DNA of 44,582 nt, from assembly GCA_024516155.1 (NCBI GenBank), contig JAJJXM010000135.1, forward strand, positions 1 to 44,582, given 5' to 3'. Positions 25,361 through 36,663 of this stretch are shown here, in pieces. The number at the start of each line of letters is the position of its first letter. Positions within the stretch are counted from its first letter, which is position 1. A program made the position numbers and the translations under genes. Source of the DNA: Pyronema omphalodes. Its lineage: Eukaryota; Ascomycota; Pezizomycetes; Pezizales; Pyronemataceae. The notes under the pieces are model-generated. The model was not told the DNA's origin and did not search any database. It saw only the letters and a program-made list of their open reading frames with translations.

Positions 25361-28300
25361 GGGGGGCGTCGTACGTCTTGGGTTTTGGTGATGAAGGGTA
25401 CTAGTCCACCCAGTCGGTAACATACTGCTCTCGTACCTGGCGTCTAATCCAGGAGAGGGAAATCGGGGGTGGCGGGGTGGGGTTAATGGAGGTAGCTGTT
25501 TTTGCCAGGAGATTGGCGGTGTCGTTCCCAGGGATGGCTGTGTGGCCGGGGACCCAATGTAGAGTTGCGGATGATCCGGAGTGGTGAAGGGCGGACGCCG
25601 TCGTGAGAATCGAGAGGGCGAGTTCCTGGCCGGGACCGTAGGAGGAGCGGGAGGCGCGAAGGATGGCTGCTTGATTGTCTGTAAATATGTGTATTTTGCC
25701 GCGGATGTGTCTGTTGAGGGTGATGGTCTTTTGGCAGGTCGTGAGGCAGTCGTGTTTCGCTCTAAGTTCGGTGTCGAATACTTCTGTTGTATCGCCCATT
25801 GTGATGAGTTCTTCAACTCAGCGTGGTAGGCCGTCGGTGATGCAATATCCCGCTCCGGTTCTTCCGTTTAGTTGCGAACCGTCAGTGTATGCGATAATGT
25901 TGCGGGGGTCTGCGCGTAGGGTCTGGAGCAGTGTGGTGTGTGCTGTAGCTGCCGCTGGCTTCGGGAGGGAGGTGATGCTGATTTCGAGGCGGGGGCATTC
26001 CCATGGGGCGGGGTTGGGTTGCGATGTGTTTTCAATGGTGTCGTCAGGGAGCAACCACTTGCTGACGGAGCGGAGCATAGTGACGAGAAGAGAGGGGGCC
26101 GTGCCTGGTGACTGCCATTGATAGTCATATTTGTATGGGCTGCAGATGGAGGAGTGGAAGTGATCGGGGATGGGGAAGGAGGAGGGGCAGTGTTTGACGA
26201 CGGGGTGATTGAGGGGAAGAGAAAGGAGACGAATGACGTATTTGCGAGTGCGGTGGTGTAGGCGGACTGCAACAGGGGGGATAGCTGCTTCGTTGTTTAG
26301 AGCTATGATTGGCGTCGAGGTGAAAGCGTTTAGAATGCGGCGGAGGGCAGAGTTTTGTTGTGTTTGTATTAAGTTGGCGAGGCTTTTTTGCCCCGTCCAC
26401 CAGATCTCAGAACCAAAGTCGGACCTAGATACCACACACGCTATGTAAAGTGTTCTCGTCGCAGACGGGGACAAACCTGTTTCGTGACGTACGAGGCTGC
26501 GGAGGGTGTTGAGGGACCTAGCGGCGGCCGTCAGTCTTGTTTTTACGTGATATGAGAAGGAGAGTTTTCTGTCAAAGTATATTCCAATCCACCGAACTAA
26601 GTCCGTCCGGCCTCCTTTCGTCCCTGGGATAATGATGGTTCCGTTTGGCAAGCGTACGTTTATGGCGTCAGTGAGTGTGTTAGTGCGGGAGCGGTGAAAA
26701 TGCAGCAGCTCCGATTTCGAATCATCGAATGCTACAGCATTCGCTTGGGCCCAGTCGAAGGCGGTGTGAGCCGCGGCTTCCAGTTCGCGGGCATTCTCTT
26801 CTCTGGTACGACCGTGTGCGACGAGAGCTACGTCGTTCATGTAGCTCGGCGTCCATAACGTGGGGTGAGTCGTTTGTAGTTTGTCGAATACAGGGCGTAG
26901 GTAGATGAGGAATAGAATGGGCGACGTCGGGGAACCTTGGGGGATGCCCGTCCTAATAGGTCGCTGTATATCTGTTCGTCCATCGAATGATAGGGCTGTT
27001 GTCGTATCACTTAGGAAAGTCAAGCACAAGGAGATAACTGCGGTTGGGCAGCCCAGTGTGCGCATTGTCGTGAGCAGGCGCGCGGAGGAGACATTGTCGC
27101 AGGCTCCTCGCACTTTTAAAAATAGTGCGGAGGTTACCATGCGGCGCCCCGCATTCGCTTCGACCTCGTGCGTTAGGGCCATTGCAGCGTCGATAGCCGA
27201 GCGTTTAGGGCGCCCGCCTATCTGGTCTGCATCTAATATGTTGTGTGACTCCGCCATAAGGCTGAGCCGGGTCGCCATAAGTTTTTCTAAGATTTTTCCC
27301 ATGCAGTTCAGCAACGCGATGGGTCGATAGGCCTTAACTGCGCTATAGTCGGGTTTATTCGGTTTCGGGATAACCACCGTTGTTGCTTCGCGCCAGCATC
27401 TTGGGTGGTATCCTTTGTCACCTAACCTTGCATACAGCGCATCGAACACCTTGGGGATTGCATCATAGGCTCTCCTTAGGCATGCGAACGTTATCATGTC
27501 GGGACGGGGGCTTTCTTGGGGGAGGAGGAGTAAATAGCGTGGCGTATGTCTTCCGGGGTGAAGGTGTGCCAGGGGATAATGGGGTGCGTGGCGGGGATTT
27601 GAGTCGGAGGGGCAGCGGGGGGGGGGGGGGTGGGAAAAGCGCCTGAAAGGCGTTTACCTTGCTTTCGAAATCAACGTGTACCTTGTCCGCCCCACCTACC
27701 TGGGTCTTGATTGGGGGGGTCAGTTGGTTGCGTCGGGGGTTTGTGTATCTGAAGGCGGCCCAAACGTCGGGCCCTTCTGCGGCGGCCAAGTATTGTTTCC
27801 ATAACGAGTCCTTTGCATGTCGTACTCTGCGGTAATGAGTGTTTCGGAGGCTTTTGTACTCTGCATGATGGACTGGGAGGCGAGTTGATTTCCACCTCTT
27901 TCTTGCGCTCTGCATGTTCCGGCGTGTCGTGCGTAGTTCCTCCGTCCACCATCTCTTCGAGCGAGGAGTTGGTGTGAGAGTGGGTGTCGCTTTTTGGGCA
28001 GCCATTTGAATGGAGTCACGAAGGAGGGCGGCCCATTCGTCCAGGTTACTCGCGGAAGGGTTTGCGCGGAGGTATGTCCAGTATGGGTGACTCGCCTCGG
28101 CGATGGTTTGGAGCTCCCTTGTAAAAGTGTCCTATTCCCTCTTTTGCCAGTTGATGGTGGGGTGGTGGGGCTAGCGGTAGTATGGTCTAGGTGGAGAGAT
28201 GTCAGTTGAAAGCGGATGACCTCGTGGTCTGAACCGGTTGCCAGGTCGTCGTTGACTGCCCAGTTTGTGAGTTCCCTTGTCATCGCGGGGGATGTCAGGG

Positions 28301-28904
28301 TCAGGTCCAGAACCGACCAGCCAGAGCCGTCCTTGTACTGGTGGGTTGGGACGTCGGGGACGTTCGCCAGACTCCAGTGGTAGGTTTCGATCAGTTCCAC
28401 GAGCTCGTCAGCTCGGGCTCTCCTGGGAGTGTTGGAATTCCACAACGGATGGTGCGCGTTGAGGTCACCCGTGATAACACATCGACGAGGGAGGACCAGG
28501 GGGGTGAGGGCTGGGGGCAGGGTGTATAGTTTTGAGATCGGGTCACGTTCGTTATATATGTTAAGTAAATAAAAGGGGGGTACTAGGGGTGTGCGGACCT
28601 CGAGGACTTGTAGGTCCGGGTCTTCGGTAACATCTGGTCAAGGAGTGACGCTGATGTGGGGGTTCAAACGAGAGACATAAGCGGCGGCCCGGTTGACTTT
28701 GTGGTGACCACAGGGGGGGAGCAAAAGAATGAAGTTGGGGGGAGTTATAGCAAATTTGGGGTCCTTGACGTTTACCTCTTGGACAAGAATGATGTCAGTG
28801 GTAGCGCTTGCTGTGTTTTGCAGCGTCATGAGGGCGGTGGTGCTGCGATTCGTGTTGTGGGACACGATGCGGAGGGTCGCCGCTGATGAATGTTGTCTAT
28901 TCAT
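25062..28904 (-). pseudogene. LINE-4 ORF2, main part, with many lesions
   Basis: From ATG 28904 (MNRQHSSAATLRIVSHNTN) the endonuclease is broken by a stop near 28636, then follows in other frames to 27463. A 559-codon frame (27497-25818) contains the reverse transcriptase, with PKPNKPDYSAVKAYRPIALLN and TGIPQGSPTSP. The catalytic YxDD is YMND (Asp to Asn, about 26836-26850), so it is catalytically dead. A stop near 25817 and a frameshift near 25270 interrupt the RNase H and C-terminal part. The homology ends at 25062 against copy E. Confidence 0.9.
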
Positions 28905-28910
28905 CGGCGG
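28880..28910 (-). promoter_or_regulatory. LINE-4 ORF1/ORF2 junction hairpin
   Basis: The stem is CCGCTGATGA / TCATCGGCGG on + (one mismatch) with an 11-nt loop. It covers the overlap of the ORF1 stop and the ORF2 ATG as in LINE-1. Confidence 0.6.
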
Positions 28911-29370
28911 TCATGGTGGTATCAGCGATGGGGTTGGTTTCGGCGGGAATGTTGTCGTAGGTGGTGTCCCGGCGGGTTTTCTGCCATGCCTCTCTCACTA
29001 TTCCTACCTTTACCGGGCATTTTGTGCTGTACCCTGTGTGTTGGGTGTCAGCATGTCCTGCGGCTACGCAGTTCGGGCATCTGTAAACGGTGTGGATGCA
29101 CTTCCTGCCCTTCTGTTTGGGGCATTCTCCACAGAAGTGGTATTCCGTTGGGTGTAGGGCGGCGCATATAGCGCAGGTAGGGCCGTTATCGGCCACCCAC
29201 GTTGCGTGGTGGTGGCCAAACTTTTGGCACCTACAGCACTGCTCGATGGGCCTGGCGGAGAAGAACTCGGTGGCCTTCCGTGGTTCGAATAGGACGACGA
29301 CTTTTGTGCGCTTCAATGTGTTGTAGTCGTCGATGGAGCTGAGGGCGATCATGACGCTCGACGTACCCAA
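28897..29370 (-). pseudogene. LINE-4 ORF1, C-terminal part with CCHC knuckles
   Basis: The frame begins inside ORF1 (GTSSVMIALSSIDDYN) and runs to the stop overlapping ORF2. Knuckles are CCRCQKFGHHHATW (its last Cys is Trp), CAIC...C and CPNC...C. The start is not a true start: the first part of the gene is displaced to 34255-35392 by LINE-3, and about 100 codons between them are missing. Confidence 0.85.
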
Positions 29371-29493
29371 TGCCCCATCAAGGTGAACATTGTACGAGAG
29401 CCATGGCTAAAGACCCGCCCCAACGATACCCAGAACGCCATCTCCACGGAGACCAACCCCATCGCAGATACTACCATGACCGCTGATGAATAA
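29371..29493 (+). pseudogene. LINE-3 ORF1 tail
   Basis: Some 40 codons of the ORF1 C-terminus remain (REPWLKTRPN ... TTMTADE), ending in TAA 29491-29493. ATG 29486 of ORF2 overlaps this stop by 8 nt. Confidence 0.85.
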
Positions 29494-29510
29494 GTACAAC
29501 TCATCAGCGG
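29480..29510 (+). promoter_or_regulatory. LINE-3 ORF1/ORF2 junction hairpin
   Basis: CCGCTGATGA and TCATCAGCGG form a perfect 10-bp stem. The 11-nt loop differs from that of LINE-1 at several bases. The stem covers the ORF1 stop and ORF2 start. Confidence 0.7.
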
Positions 29511-32500
29511 CGACCCTCCGGATAATATCACATAACCTGAACCGCAGCACCACCGCCCTCACAACGCTGTTGAATACAGCGAACGTAAACACAGACATCA
29601 TTCTCGTCCAAGAGGTGAATGTCAAAGATCCCAAGTTTGTAGTCACACACCCCGATTTTGTTTTGCTTCTTCCCCCTCGTGCCCACCACAAGACCAACCG
29701 CACTGCCGCATATGTCTCCCGGCTCAACCCCCACGTCCGAGTCACGCCCACACCGAATGTCAGCGGAGACCCCGACCTCCAGGCCCTAGAGGTCAGCACC
29801 GACCTTATCCCCTCATTTTACCTCCTCAACGTCTATAACGAACGTGACCCCAACACCAAAATCTACACCATCCCCCGCGCGCTTACCCCCCTCACCCTCC
29901 CGCGTCGATGCGTTATCACAGGGGAACTCAACTCCCACCATCCTCTATGGAACTACCACGTGCGCAGAACAACACGGGCCGACGTGCTCGTCGAATTGTT
30001 GGAATCGCACAACTGGCGGTTGGTGAACATCCCAGACGTCCCAACCCACCAATACAAGGACGGCACAGGCTCATCGGTCCTGGACCTGACCCTGGCTTCC
30101 CCATCGATGGCAAGGGAAATAACAAACTGGGCCATCGACGACGGAATAGCCACAGGCTCGGACCACGAGGTCATCCGTTTTCAACTTAACTATCTCCATC
30201 CAGACCACACGGTAACCCCCATCGCAACGACTCGTCTAAACTGGAACAAAACGGATTGGGACACATTTACCAAGGAGCTCAAGCTCCTCGCAAAGGCCAG
30301 ACACCCCTACTGGACACACCTTCGCGCCAACACCTCCGCAAGCAACCTCGACGAATGGGCCGCCCTACTTCGAGACTCCATACAGAGTGCAGCGTCAACA
30401 GCCACCCCGACCCTATCACCCACCCCGCGCTCGAAAAGGTGGTGGACTGAGGAAATCCGCCACACCCGTCGTGAAATGACCGCCGCCAGATGCCGATGGA
30501 AGCTTTCCCGGCTCCCCACTCACCACGATGAATACGAACGCCTCCGTAACGAACACTACAGAACAGTGCGCTACGCCAAAGACTCGCTGTGGAAGGAATA
30601 CCTCGCAGCAGCGGAAGGCCCGGACATCTGACGGCGTTCCGTTACACGAACCCGCGTCGCACTCAACTGACCCCGCCGGTCAAAGCCATGGTATGAGGCA
30701 CAGAGAAACTGTGCGTTGACTTCGAGAGTAAGGTTGAAGCCTTTCAGGCGCTTTTCCCCCCCCAACCAACTACCCCCCACACCCATAACTCCCGGTCTTC
30801 TCCCGAAATCCCTTGGCACACATTCACCCTCGACGAAATTCGTACTGCTATTTTTACCTCTTCCCCGAAAAAAGCCCCTGGCCCTGACACCATCACGTTC
30901 GCATGCCTTAGAAAAGCATACGACGCGATTCCCCATGCGTTCAACGCACTGTACTCGGAGCTCGGCAACAACGGATACCACCAGAAGTGCTGGCGAGAAG
31001 CCACCACGGTAATCATCCCAAAGCCAAACAAGACCGATTACAGCGCGGTGAAGGCGTACCGACCGATCGCTTTGCTTAATTGCATGGGAAAGGTTTTGGA
31101 AAAATTGATGGCGACGAGACTCAGCCTTATGGCGGAGTTACACGACATCCTGCATGCAGATCAGATAGGCGGGCGCCCTAAACGCTCGGCTATCGACGCT
31201 GCGATCGCACTAACGCACGAGGTCGAAGCGAACCCTAGCCGCCGCCTAGTCACTTCTGCATTATTTTTAGACGTACGAGGCGCGTTCGACAACGTCTCCT
31301 CGGATAGACTGCTCGCGACGATGCGCACACTAGGCTGCCCCCCAGCAGTTACCTCATGGTGCTCCACCTTCTTGAACGACCGGTCCACCGCCCTCTCATT
31401 CGACGGCAGAACAGACACCCAGCGACCAATCAGAACCGGCATCCCTCAAGGCTCGCCGGCGTCCCCAACCCTTTTCCTCATCTATCTCTGACCCCTCTTC
31501 GACGACCTACAGAATGCCCACCCCACACTTTGGACACCCAGCTACATGGACGACGTAGCCCTTGTTGCACAAGGCCGCTCCAGAGAAGACAACGCCAGAG
31601 AACTAGAATCCGCCGCTCGAACCGCCTTTCGCTGGGCGCAGCAGAACGCAGTAGCCTTCGATGACTCTAAGTCGGAGTTACTATACTTTCACTGTTCGCG
31701 CACCGACAATCTGACAGAAGGAGTCAACGTCCGTCTTCCAAACGCCACGGTGGTGACCCCGGGAATAAGAGGAGGAAAAACAGATGTAGTTAGATGGATC
31801 GGGATTTACTTCGACAGAAAACTTTCCTTTGTACATCATGTAAAAGTTAGACTCACGGCCGCTGCTAGATCCCTCAACGCCCTCCGAAGCCTAGTGCGTC
31901 ACGAGACAGGTTTGTCCCCCTCAGCAACTTGTACCCTTTACATCGCGTGCGTCATTTCTAGGTCCGACTTCGGCTCTGATATCTGGTGGACGGGCCAAAA
32001 AAGTCTCGCCAACCTCATTCAAACCCAACGAAACTCAGCCCTCCGACGAATCCTAAACGCCTTCCACTCGACACCGATAATCGCCCTCCACAATGAAGCC
32101 GCCATACCCCCCGTTTCAGTCCGCTTGCAACACCGCACCCGGAAATGCGTCCTGCGCCTTCTCTCCCTCCCCCCTCACCACCCCGTTGTGAAACGCTGCC
32201 CCTCCTCCTTCCCCGTGCCCCTACACCTCCACACTTCCATATGCAACCCCTACGAGTACGACCACCCCTGGCAGTCCCCCGGTAACGCCCCGTCCCGTCT
32301 CGTCAGCATGCTACGATCAGTGAGCAAATGGGAGCTACCTGATGACGATATTGAGAATACGGCCCGCCCAAACCGCACCCCATGGCGCCGCAACCCCATC
32401 CGAACGTCAATTTCACCCCTCCCCAAGACCGATGCGGCCGTTGAACACGCCAAACTCCTTAACACCTTACGCACCGACCCAACCAAGGTCATCGCATACA

Positions 32501-33486
32501 CAGACGGATCCCAGCTGGAAGGCCGCACTGGCGCGGGATACAGTATTACCGACGGATTACCGCGACGACTCGATGAAATCATCCCCATGGGCGACACAAC
32601 GGAAGTCTTCGATGCAGAGCTGCGTGCCATCCACGACTGCCTCGCGAGCTGCCTAAAGATCCTTCGACTCGATAACCTCACCCGCCGCCACATTCACATA
32701 TTTACGTATAACCAGGCAGCGATTCTCCGCGCCTCCCGCATCACGTACGGCCCGGGACAGGCACTCGCTCTCTCAATCTACGAAATAGCCTCCTCCCTCC
32801 ACCAACAACAAACAACTGTCACCCTCCATTGGGTCCCGGGACACACCAACATACCCGGCAACGACTCCGCCGACCTCCTCGCGAAGAGAGCAACCTCCCT
32901 CACCCCCACCGCGTTGCCCCCAGTCTCCCTGTCTTGGATCCGACGGCAAGTCCGGGAGCAATTTATTACCGACTGGATCGACTGGTACACCTCAGCCAAG
33001 AAGCCGAAAACCTGCAACGCCCCCCACCGTCGACGCCTCGATCCCGCCTATACCTCCCACCCACGCAAGATTTCCACAGCCATACTGGGACTACGAACCG
33101 GCCACGGGTATTTCCTGGATTGCCTCGCGCACCCCCCCACCAATCGCTACCCCTCCCGCTCCTGCCCATGCCCCATGCACCGCCCACAGACCCCTAAACA
33201 CCTCCTATTATCTTGCCCACAGTACACTACGCAGCGGACTGAACTTCGCCGAATACTCAAACTCCCACGAAGACGACAACTCACCCTCTCCACCATCCTC
33301 TACGCCACCGCTGGCACCAAGGCCCTCGCAACCATGATCTCCGAGACTAAAGTCGCGACCGCCGGATGGGCGCACACGAAGCTAAGTACCCTCCCCGCTG
33401 AGGAGGACTCTCCTGTCGTACTCACCACTGGCCGGGGGACGCTGCTGGACCCAACAGACGAGCACGCAAACACCCCAAACAACTGA
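29486..33486 (+). pseudogene. LINE-3 ORF2: endonuclease, RT and RNase H with few lesions
   Basis: From ATG 29486 (MNKYNSSAATLRIIS) the endonuclease and linker are open for 381 codons. A 1-nt loss near 30629 (GPDI then a shifted AFRYTNP) breaks the frame, a TGA follows near 30695, and another TGA lies at 31489-31491 (LIYL-stop-PLFDD, Arg in LINE-1). The rest is open to 33486. RT motifs FLDVRGAFDN, TGIPQGSP and YMDD (about 31540-31551) are intact, as is most of the RNase H (YTDGSQ, AELRAIHDCL, HWVPGHTNIPGNDSAD). FTDNQ has become FTYNQ, which loses an active-site Asp. The stop TGA is 5 nt before the poly(A). Confidence 0.92.
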
Positions 33487-33491
33487 AGAAG

Positions 33492-33547
<56 letters not shown>
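33492..33547 (+). repeat. Internal poly(A) of LINE-3 (56 nt)
   Basis: An unbroken run of 56 A begins 5 nt after the ORF2 stop and is followed by TAATAATAAATG. About 700 nt of 3'UTR come after it. Confidence 0.9.
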
Positions 33548-33549
<2 letters not shown>

Positions 33550-34248
33550 ATAATAAATGAATAAACATAGGTAGTTCCGGGACGCAGGAGGGAAGGAGGC
33601 GAGAGGAAGCGGACGATACAGGAGGCAATGCGAGGAGCAACGGGGGTTGGTAGCTGGTTACTTTTCTTGTTTGTCTACTGTGTTGTATGGGGAAGTTCGG
33701 GGAAGAGGGGAGGCTGAGGAGGCGGAGAGACGAGGAGCGCGGGGGAGAAGTGCGGAGAGGGGGACGAGTGAGAGATGATGACGCGGAGGAGACACAGGGG
33801 ACGAGGGGAGCGAGGCGCGGGGGTAACGGAGGGGAAGGAAGTAGGGAGAAGGGCAGGAGTAGAAGGAGTGGCTGAGGGGGGAAAGAGGAGAGGCGGTGGC
33901 CCGGTGGAGTTATATTTTTCTTTGCTTTTCTGTTATGTTTTGGTTTGTGGAGGAAATAAAGGCGGAAAAATGGCTAAAAATGGGTGGGGACGGGTGGGGA
34001 ATAGAGGGGAACGACCCGGCGTGGTGGCCCCTGAGCGAACAGGGCTCCTGGAACTGACGACGCGAGATGGACTAAGGCACAAGAAGAATGGGACACTACA
34101 CTCCCAAAAACCTCTGACAGCTCTGGGGCTTACCCAGTGGGGACCTGGCATCACACCCAGGTCCTTAACATTGTATTTAACTTGTAGATTCCGCCATAAC
34201 CTTGAGGTTGGATGCGTGTATGAATAAATAAATAAATAAATAAATAAA
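33548..34248 (+). other. LINE-3 3'UTR
   Basis: No gene lies here. It has an almost pure purine stretch (about 33690-33900), the GGAGGAAATAAAGGCGG block (33951), GATTCCGCCATAACC, the stem AACC-TTGA-GGTT (34198-34209) and the (AAAT)n tail. It is the clearest proof that copies A and C-type sequences are LINE 3' ends. Confidence 0.82.
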
Positions 34249-34254
34249 ATTGAG

Positions 34255-35392
34255 ATAGAAATGCTCTCAGGAGCATTAGCTTTGCGCAAGGCGTCATTGA
34301 CGGCGACTCCGATTGCCATTTTGGAGCTCTCTGGGAAGGAATGTGGGTCTGGGCATGGGATAATAATGTCGTTGGGGGGGGGGGGGGGATTCTTTCTTTT
34401 GGGCTTTGGCAGGCTTAGGGGTCTGTTTAGGAGGCGTGGGGGCAGCACCGGGGAATAACCTTTTCACGGCAGGTCCTTCTTCTTGCCATGGGGTGGAGAG
34501 GTTCGGATGGGGGCGGGGGGCGTGGACGGGGAGGTGGATCTTGTTTCTTGAGCTCGTTTTCGGCTTCAAGACAGCGTTTTGTCCAGTAGGCAAGTTCCTT
34601 GGGGGAGGGCGCAGCGGGGGAGGGTGCATGAATAGAGGGGAGGTCGTTGGATTTGGGGGGAGGTGGAGCGGGGATAGTTGAGTTCTCGGGGGTGGAGGAT
34701 TCGACGGGGGAAAGAAGGGCTGAGATGTCTTCGTTGTGGAGTATGACGGGGGCAATACGGGATAGAAGATCGTGAACGGCACGGATTGTGGACTGGTATT
34801 TGTGGCTAGATCGGAACGCCTGAGAGACTCTGTCGTTCGTGGCTCTGTCTGTGTGTCGGAACATGTCCGTGGCGGTGTTGGGATTGTCGTTAAGTTGATC
34901 GATGGATGTCGCGAGACTGTCGGTGGTGAGGGCGGTAGATAGGGAGTTGTCGGTGTCACGGCGGAGGCGTTGGACTCCAGCTGGGACTCGGGTGGAGTCG
35001 GCGGCGATGTGGGTGATAGTGTGGGCGGTGGAGGCAGTGGGGCGTTTTTTCGATTTTTCGGTGTTGCGTTGAATGGTGTACTTGGGGTCGGGGTTGGTCA
35101 ATACGTCGGGGGTTTCGTTGTCATCAGGGAGGGTTTTCTTATTGTGGGGGGTCGTGGGGGGGGCGTTGCTGGTGTTGAGCGCGACAGGTGTGGGGGAGCT
35201 CTCGTGGGAAGACGCGTCTTCGTCGCTAGAGTCGTCGCTGACATCAGAGCACGTGTCTACGTGCATTTCCGTGTCAGACGCGTCGGACCCTTGCGGCTCC
35301 GCGTTAGCGCGTTTTTCTTTCGAGAGCGCTTGAGGGGGTGCTTTGTCGGGGGGGAGGGGCTGTTTCTCAACAGCGGAGGATCGGGTAGGCAT
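34255..35392 (-). pseudogene. LINE-4 ORF1, N-terminal part
   Basis: From ATG 35392 (MPTRSSAVEKQPLPPDK) the frame is open for 321 residues and closely follows LINE-1 ORF1 (SDASDTEMHVDTCSD, ASTAHTITHIA). A frameshift near 34480-34500 moves it to another frame (KQTPKPAKAQKKES), and a second lies in the C run near 34374-34388 (IIIPCPDP). It ends at the LINE-3 tail. The middle of the gene is missing. Confidence 0.88.
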
Positions 35393-35682
35393 CGGAATCT
35401 TGGAATAAGTTGTTTTTGCGGTAGCGACAAGGAATCCGCGATTAAAATGATGGTTTTTGATGTGGGTGGGGGGCGGTGTCGATGGAACCGGTTCGCGGGG
35501 CTTTTCTCAGGGGCCCGGAAACTCCTTTTCGATTGAAACTCAACGAAAAAGAGAGAGCCTGGTCTGGAAAGGCTGCGAATAGGTAATTCGGGGCTGCCGA
35601 ACAATAATCCACGATAAAATCTTGCGATTTCGGCGTGGTTGTTGAAAAGGCAGGGGGGGTCGCTCTTTGCTGGGTGGTGTGT
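35393..35682 (-). promoter_or_regulatory. LINE-4 5'UTR and full 5' end
   Basis: It matches 7169-7412 and extends it by 48 nt with GCGACCCCCCCTGCC and TCAACAACCA. That start resembles the 5' end of the second-type ORF1 elements (GCGACCCCCC..GCATTCTCAACAACGAG), so the two LINE families share their first bases. GAACCGGTTC is at 35485-35494. Confidence 0.65.
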
Positions 35683-35997
35683 ACCCCTCCAGAACGAGGT
35701 CTTGGCAGGATCACCAGTTCCTTCGGCTTCAACAGACCAGCAACAAGCGACAACTACCCGATCGCTGTATATGTGGCGCCACGAAATGATCCAGTTCATC
35801 CTTGAAGAATATGGAGCATGCGATGAAGCGCGCCTGGACAGAGCATTGCAAATGAACCACTCACGGATCAGTGCCCTCACCTTGTTAGGTGTGAACCAGG
35901 ACAACAAAGAGACTCACCGCCGCTTCGACACAGTCGAAGAGAAGACGTACGACATAAGCGACCACATCAACGACAGGTTTGACGCCGTTCTGGCGAA
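35683..35997 (+). pseudogene. ORF1 copy, second half of the piece split by LINE-4
   Basis: After the duplicated 14 bp the frame gives EVLAGSPVPSAST, as in the ORF1 derivative, and continues as a diverged helical segment (ARLDRALQMNHSRISAL, KETHRRFDTVEE). Near 35997 similarity to ORF1 ends and Gypsy-3 gag begins, one base out of frame. Confidence 0.7.
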
Positions 35998-36341
35998 AAC
36001 AGTGCCAAAAGTTGGACTCCCAATCGAGAGCACTTGAGAATCTCCGCAAGCTGCGTACCAACCGCGGCCAAGCTAAACCCACTACCGCCGCCACCCCCGC
36101 CACCAGTCGCCCCACCCCCGCTACCCAAGCCACCACCGCCTCCTCCAGCAAGCAAACCCCTGCCCATGGACCCCGTCAGAAACTGTCGGCACAGGAACGC
36201 GCGACCCGCCTGTCAGAAGGACGTTGCCTCTACTGCGGTGGCCTCGGCCACATGGCTGCTTCTTGCCCCGCCAAGACGAATGTTAAAGTCACAAGTGTTG
36301 AATTATTGGATAGTGAAGAAGAGGTGTCGGGAAAAGACTAA
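35998..36341 (+). pseudogene. Gypsy-3 gag, C-terminal part
   Basis: The frame gives QKLDSQSRALENLRKLR, in register with MKLDYRIRAHS of Gypsy-1 gag, then a Thr/Ala/Pro linker and one CCHC knuckle, CLYCGGLGHMAASC. It ends ...EEVSGKD with TAA 36339-36341. The capsid part and 5' LTR are absent, replaced by ORF1 sequence. Confidence 0.82.
36329..36335 (+). promoter_or_regulatory. Gypsy-3 -1 slippery site GGGAAAA
   Basis: Gag frame reads TCG GGA AAA GAC TAA. One base back gives GGG AAA AGA CTA AAC and leads into the pol frame (protease ALVDCGATGIAF). Confidence 0.78.
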
Positions 36342-36663
36342 ACCAGCTGCAAGAAGATGGCTCTGCCGCTGGTGGGAATATTATTGCTGATACATTGCTA
36401 TTATCGGGCGCAAGTTTTACTGGAAAGTTAGAATGCAAACACCTTGTCCTCTCCTGTTCCTTGTTTTCCAATAACCGCTCCGTGAAGACAGTAGCGCTCG
36501 TTGACTGCGGCGCCACTGGCATCGCCTTTGTTGATCGCAATTTCGCCCGCCATCACAAACTCCCTCTAACCCCCCTACCCACCGCCCGAACGGTCGAAGT
36601 TATCGACGGCCGACCCATATCCCCAGGAAAAATCACACACCTCGCCCAAGTAGAGTGTACCAT
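36336..36663 (+). pseudogene. Gypsy-3 pol, protease part, left of Gypsy-2
   Basis: In the -1 frame it gives QLQEDGSAAGG, then the retropepsin motif LVDCGATGIAFVDRNFA and VIDGRPISPGKITHLAQVECTI, parallel to Gypsy-1. It is cut after ACCAT (36659-36663) by the Gypsy-2 LTR and resumes at 43780. Confidence 0.88.

Larger units (their letters stand above)
29371..34248 (+). mobile_element. LINE-3: 5'-truncated LINE of the LINE-1 family
   Basis: It starts inside the last ORF1 knuckle (CPIKVNIVREPW), passes through ORF2, the poly(A) and the 3'UTR, and ends in an AAAT tail at about 34248. It lies in opposite orientation inside LINE-4 ORF1. No matching target duplication is visible and about 300 bp of the target are missing, so the insertion came with a deletion. 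Confidence 0.85.
23002..35682 (-). mobile_element. LINE-4: full-length LINE of the LINE-1 family, rearranged and invaded by LINE-3
   Basis: The two ends are set by the 14-bp perfect target duplication (22988-23001 and 35683-35696). The 5' end has about 47 nt more than LINE-1 (GCGACCCCCCCTGCC...). Order on the minus strand: 5'UTR, ORF1 first part (35392-34255), LINE-3 insertion (34248-29371, with about 300 bp of ORF1 missing), ORF1 end (29370-28897), ORF2 (28904-25062), foreign and duplicated segment (25061-24271), ORF2 end (24270-23810), poly(A), 3'UTR and tail. It is heavily mutated. Confidence 0.8.
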
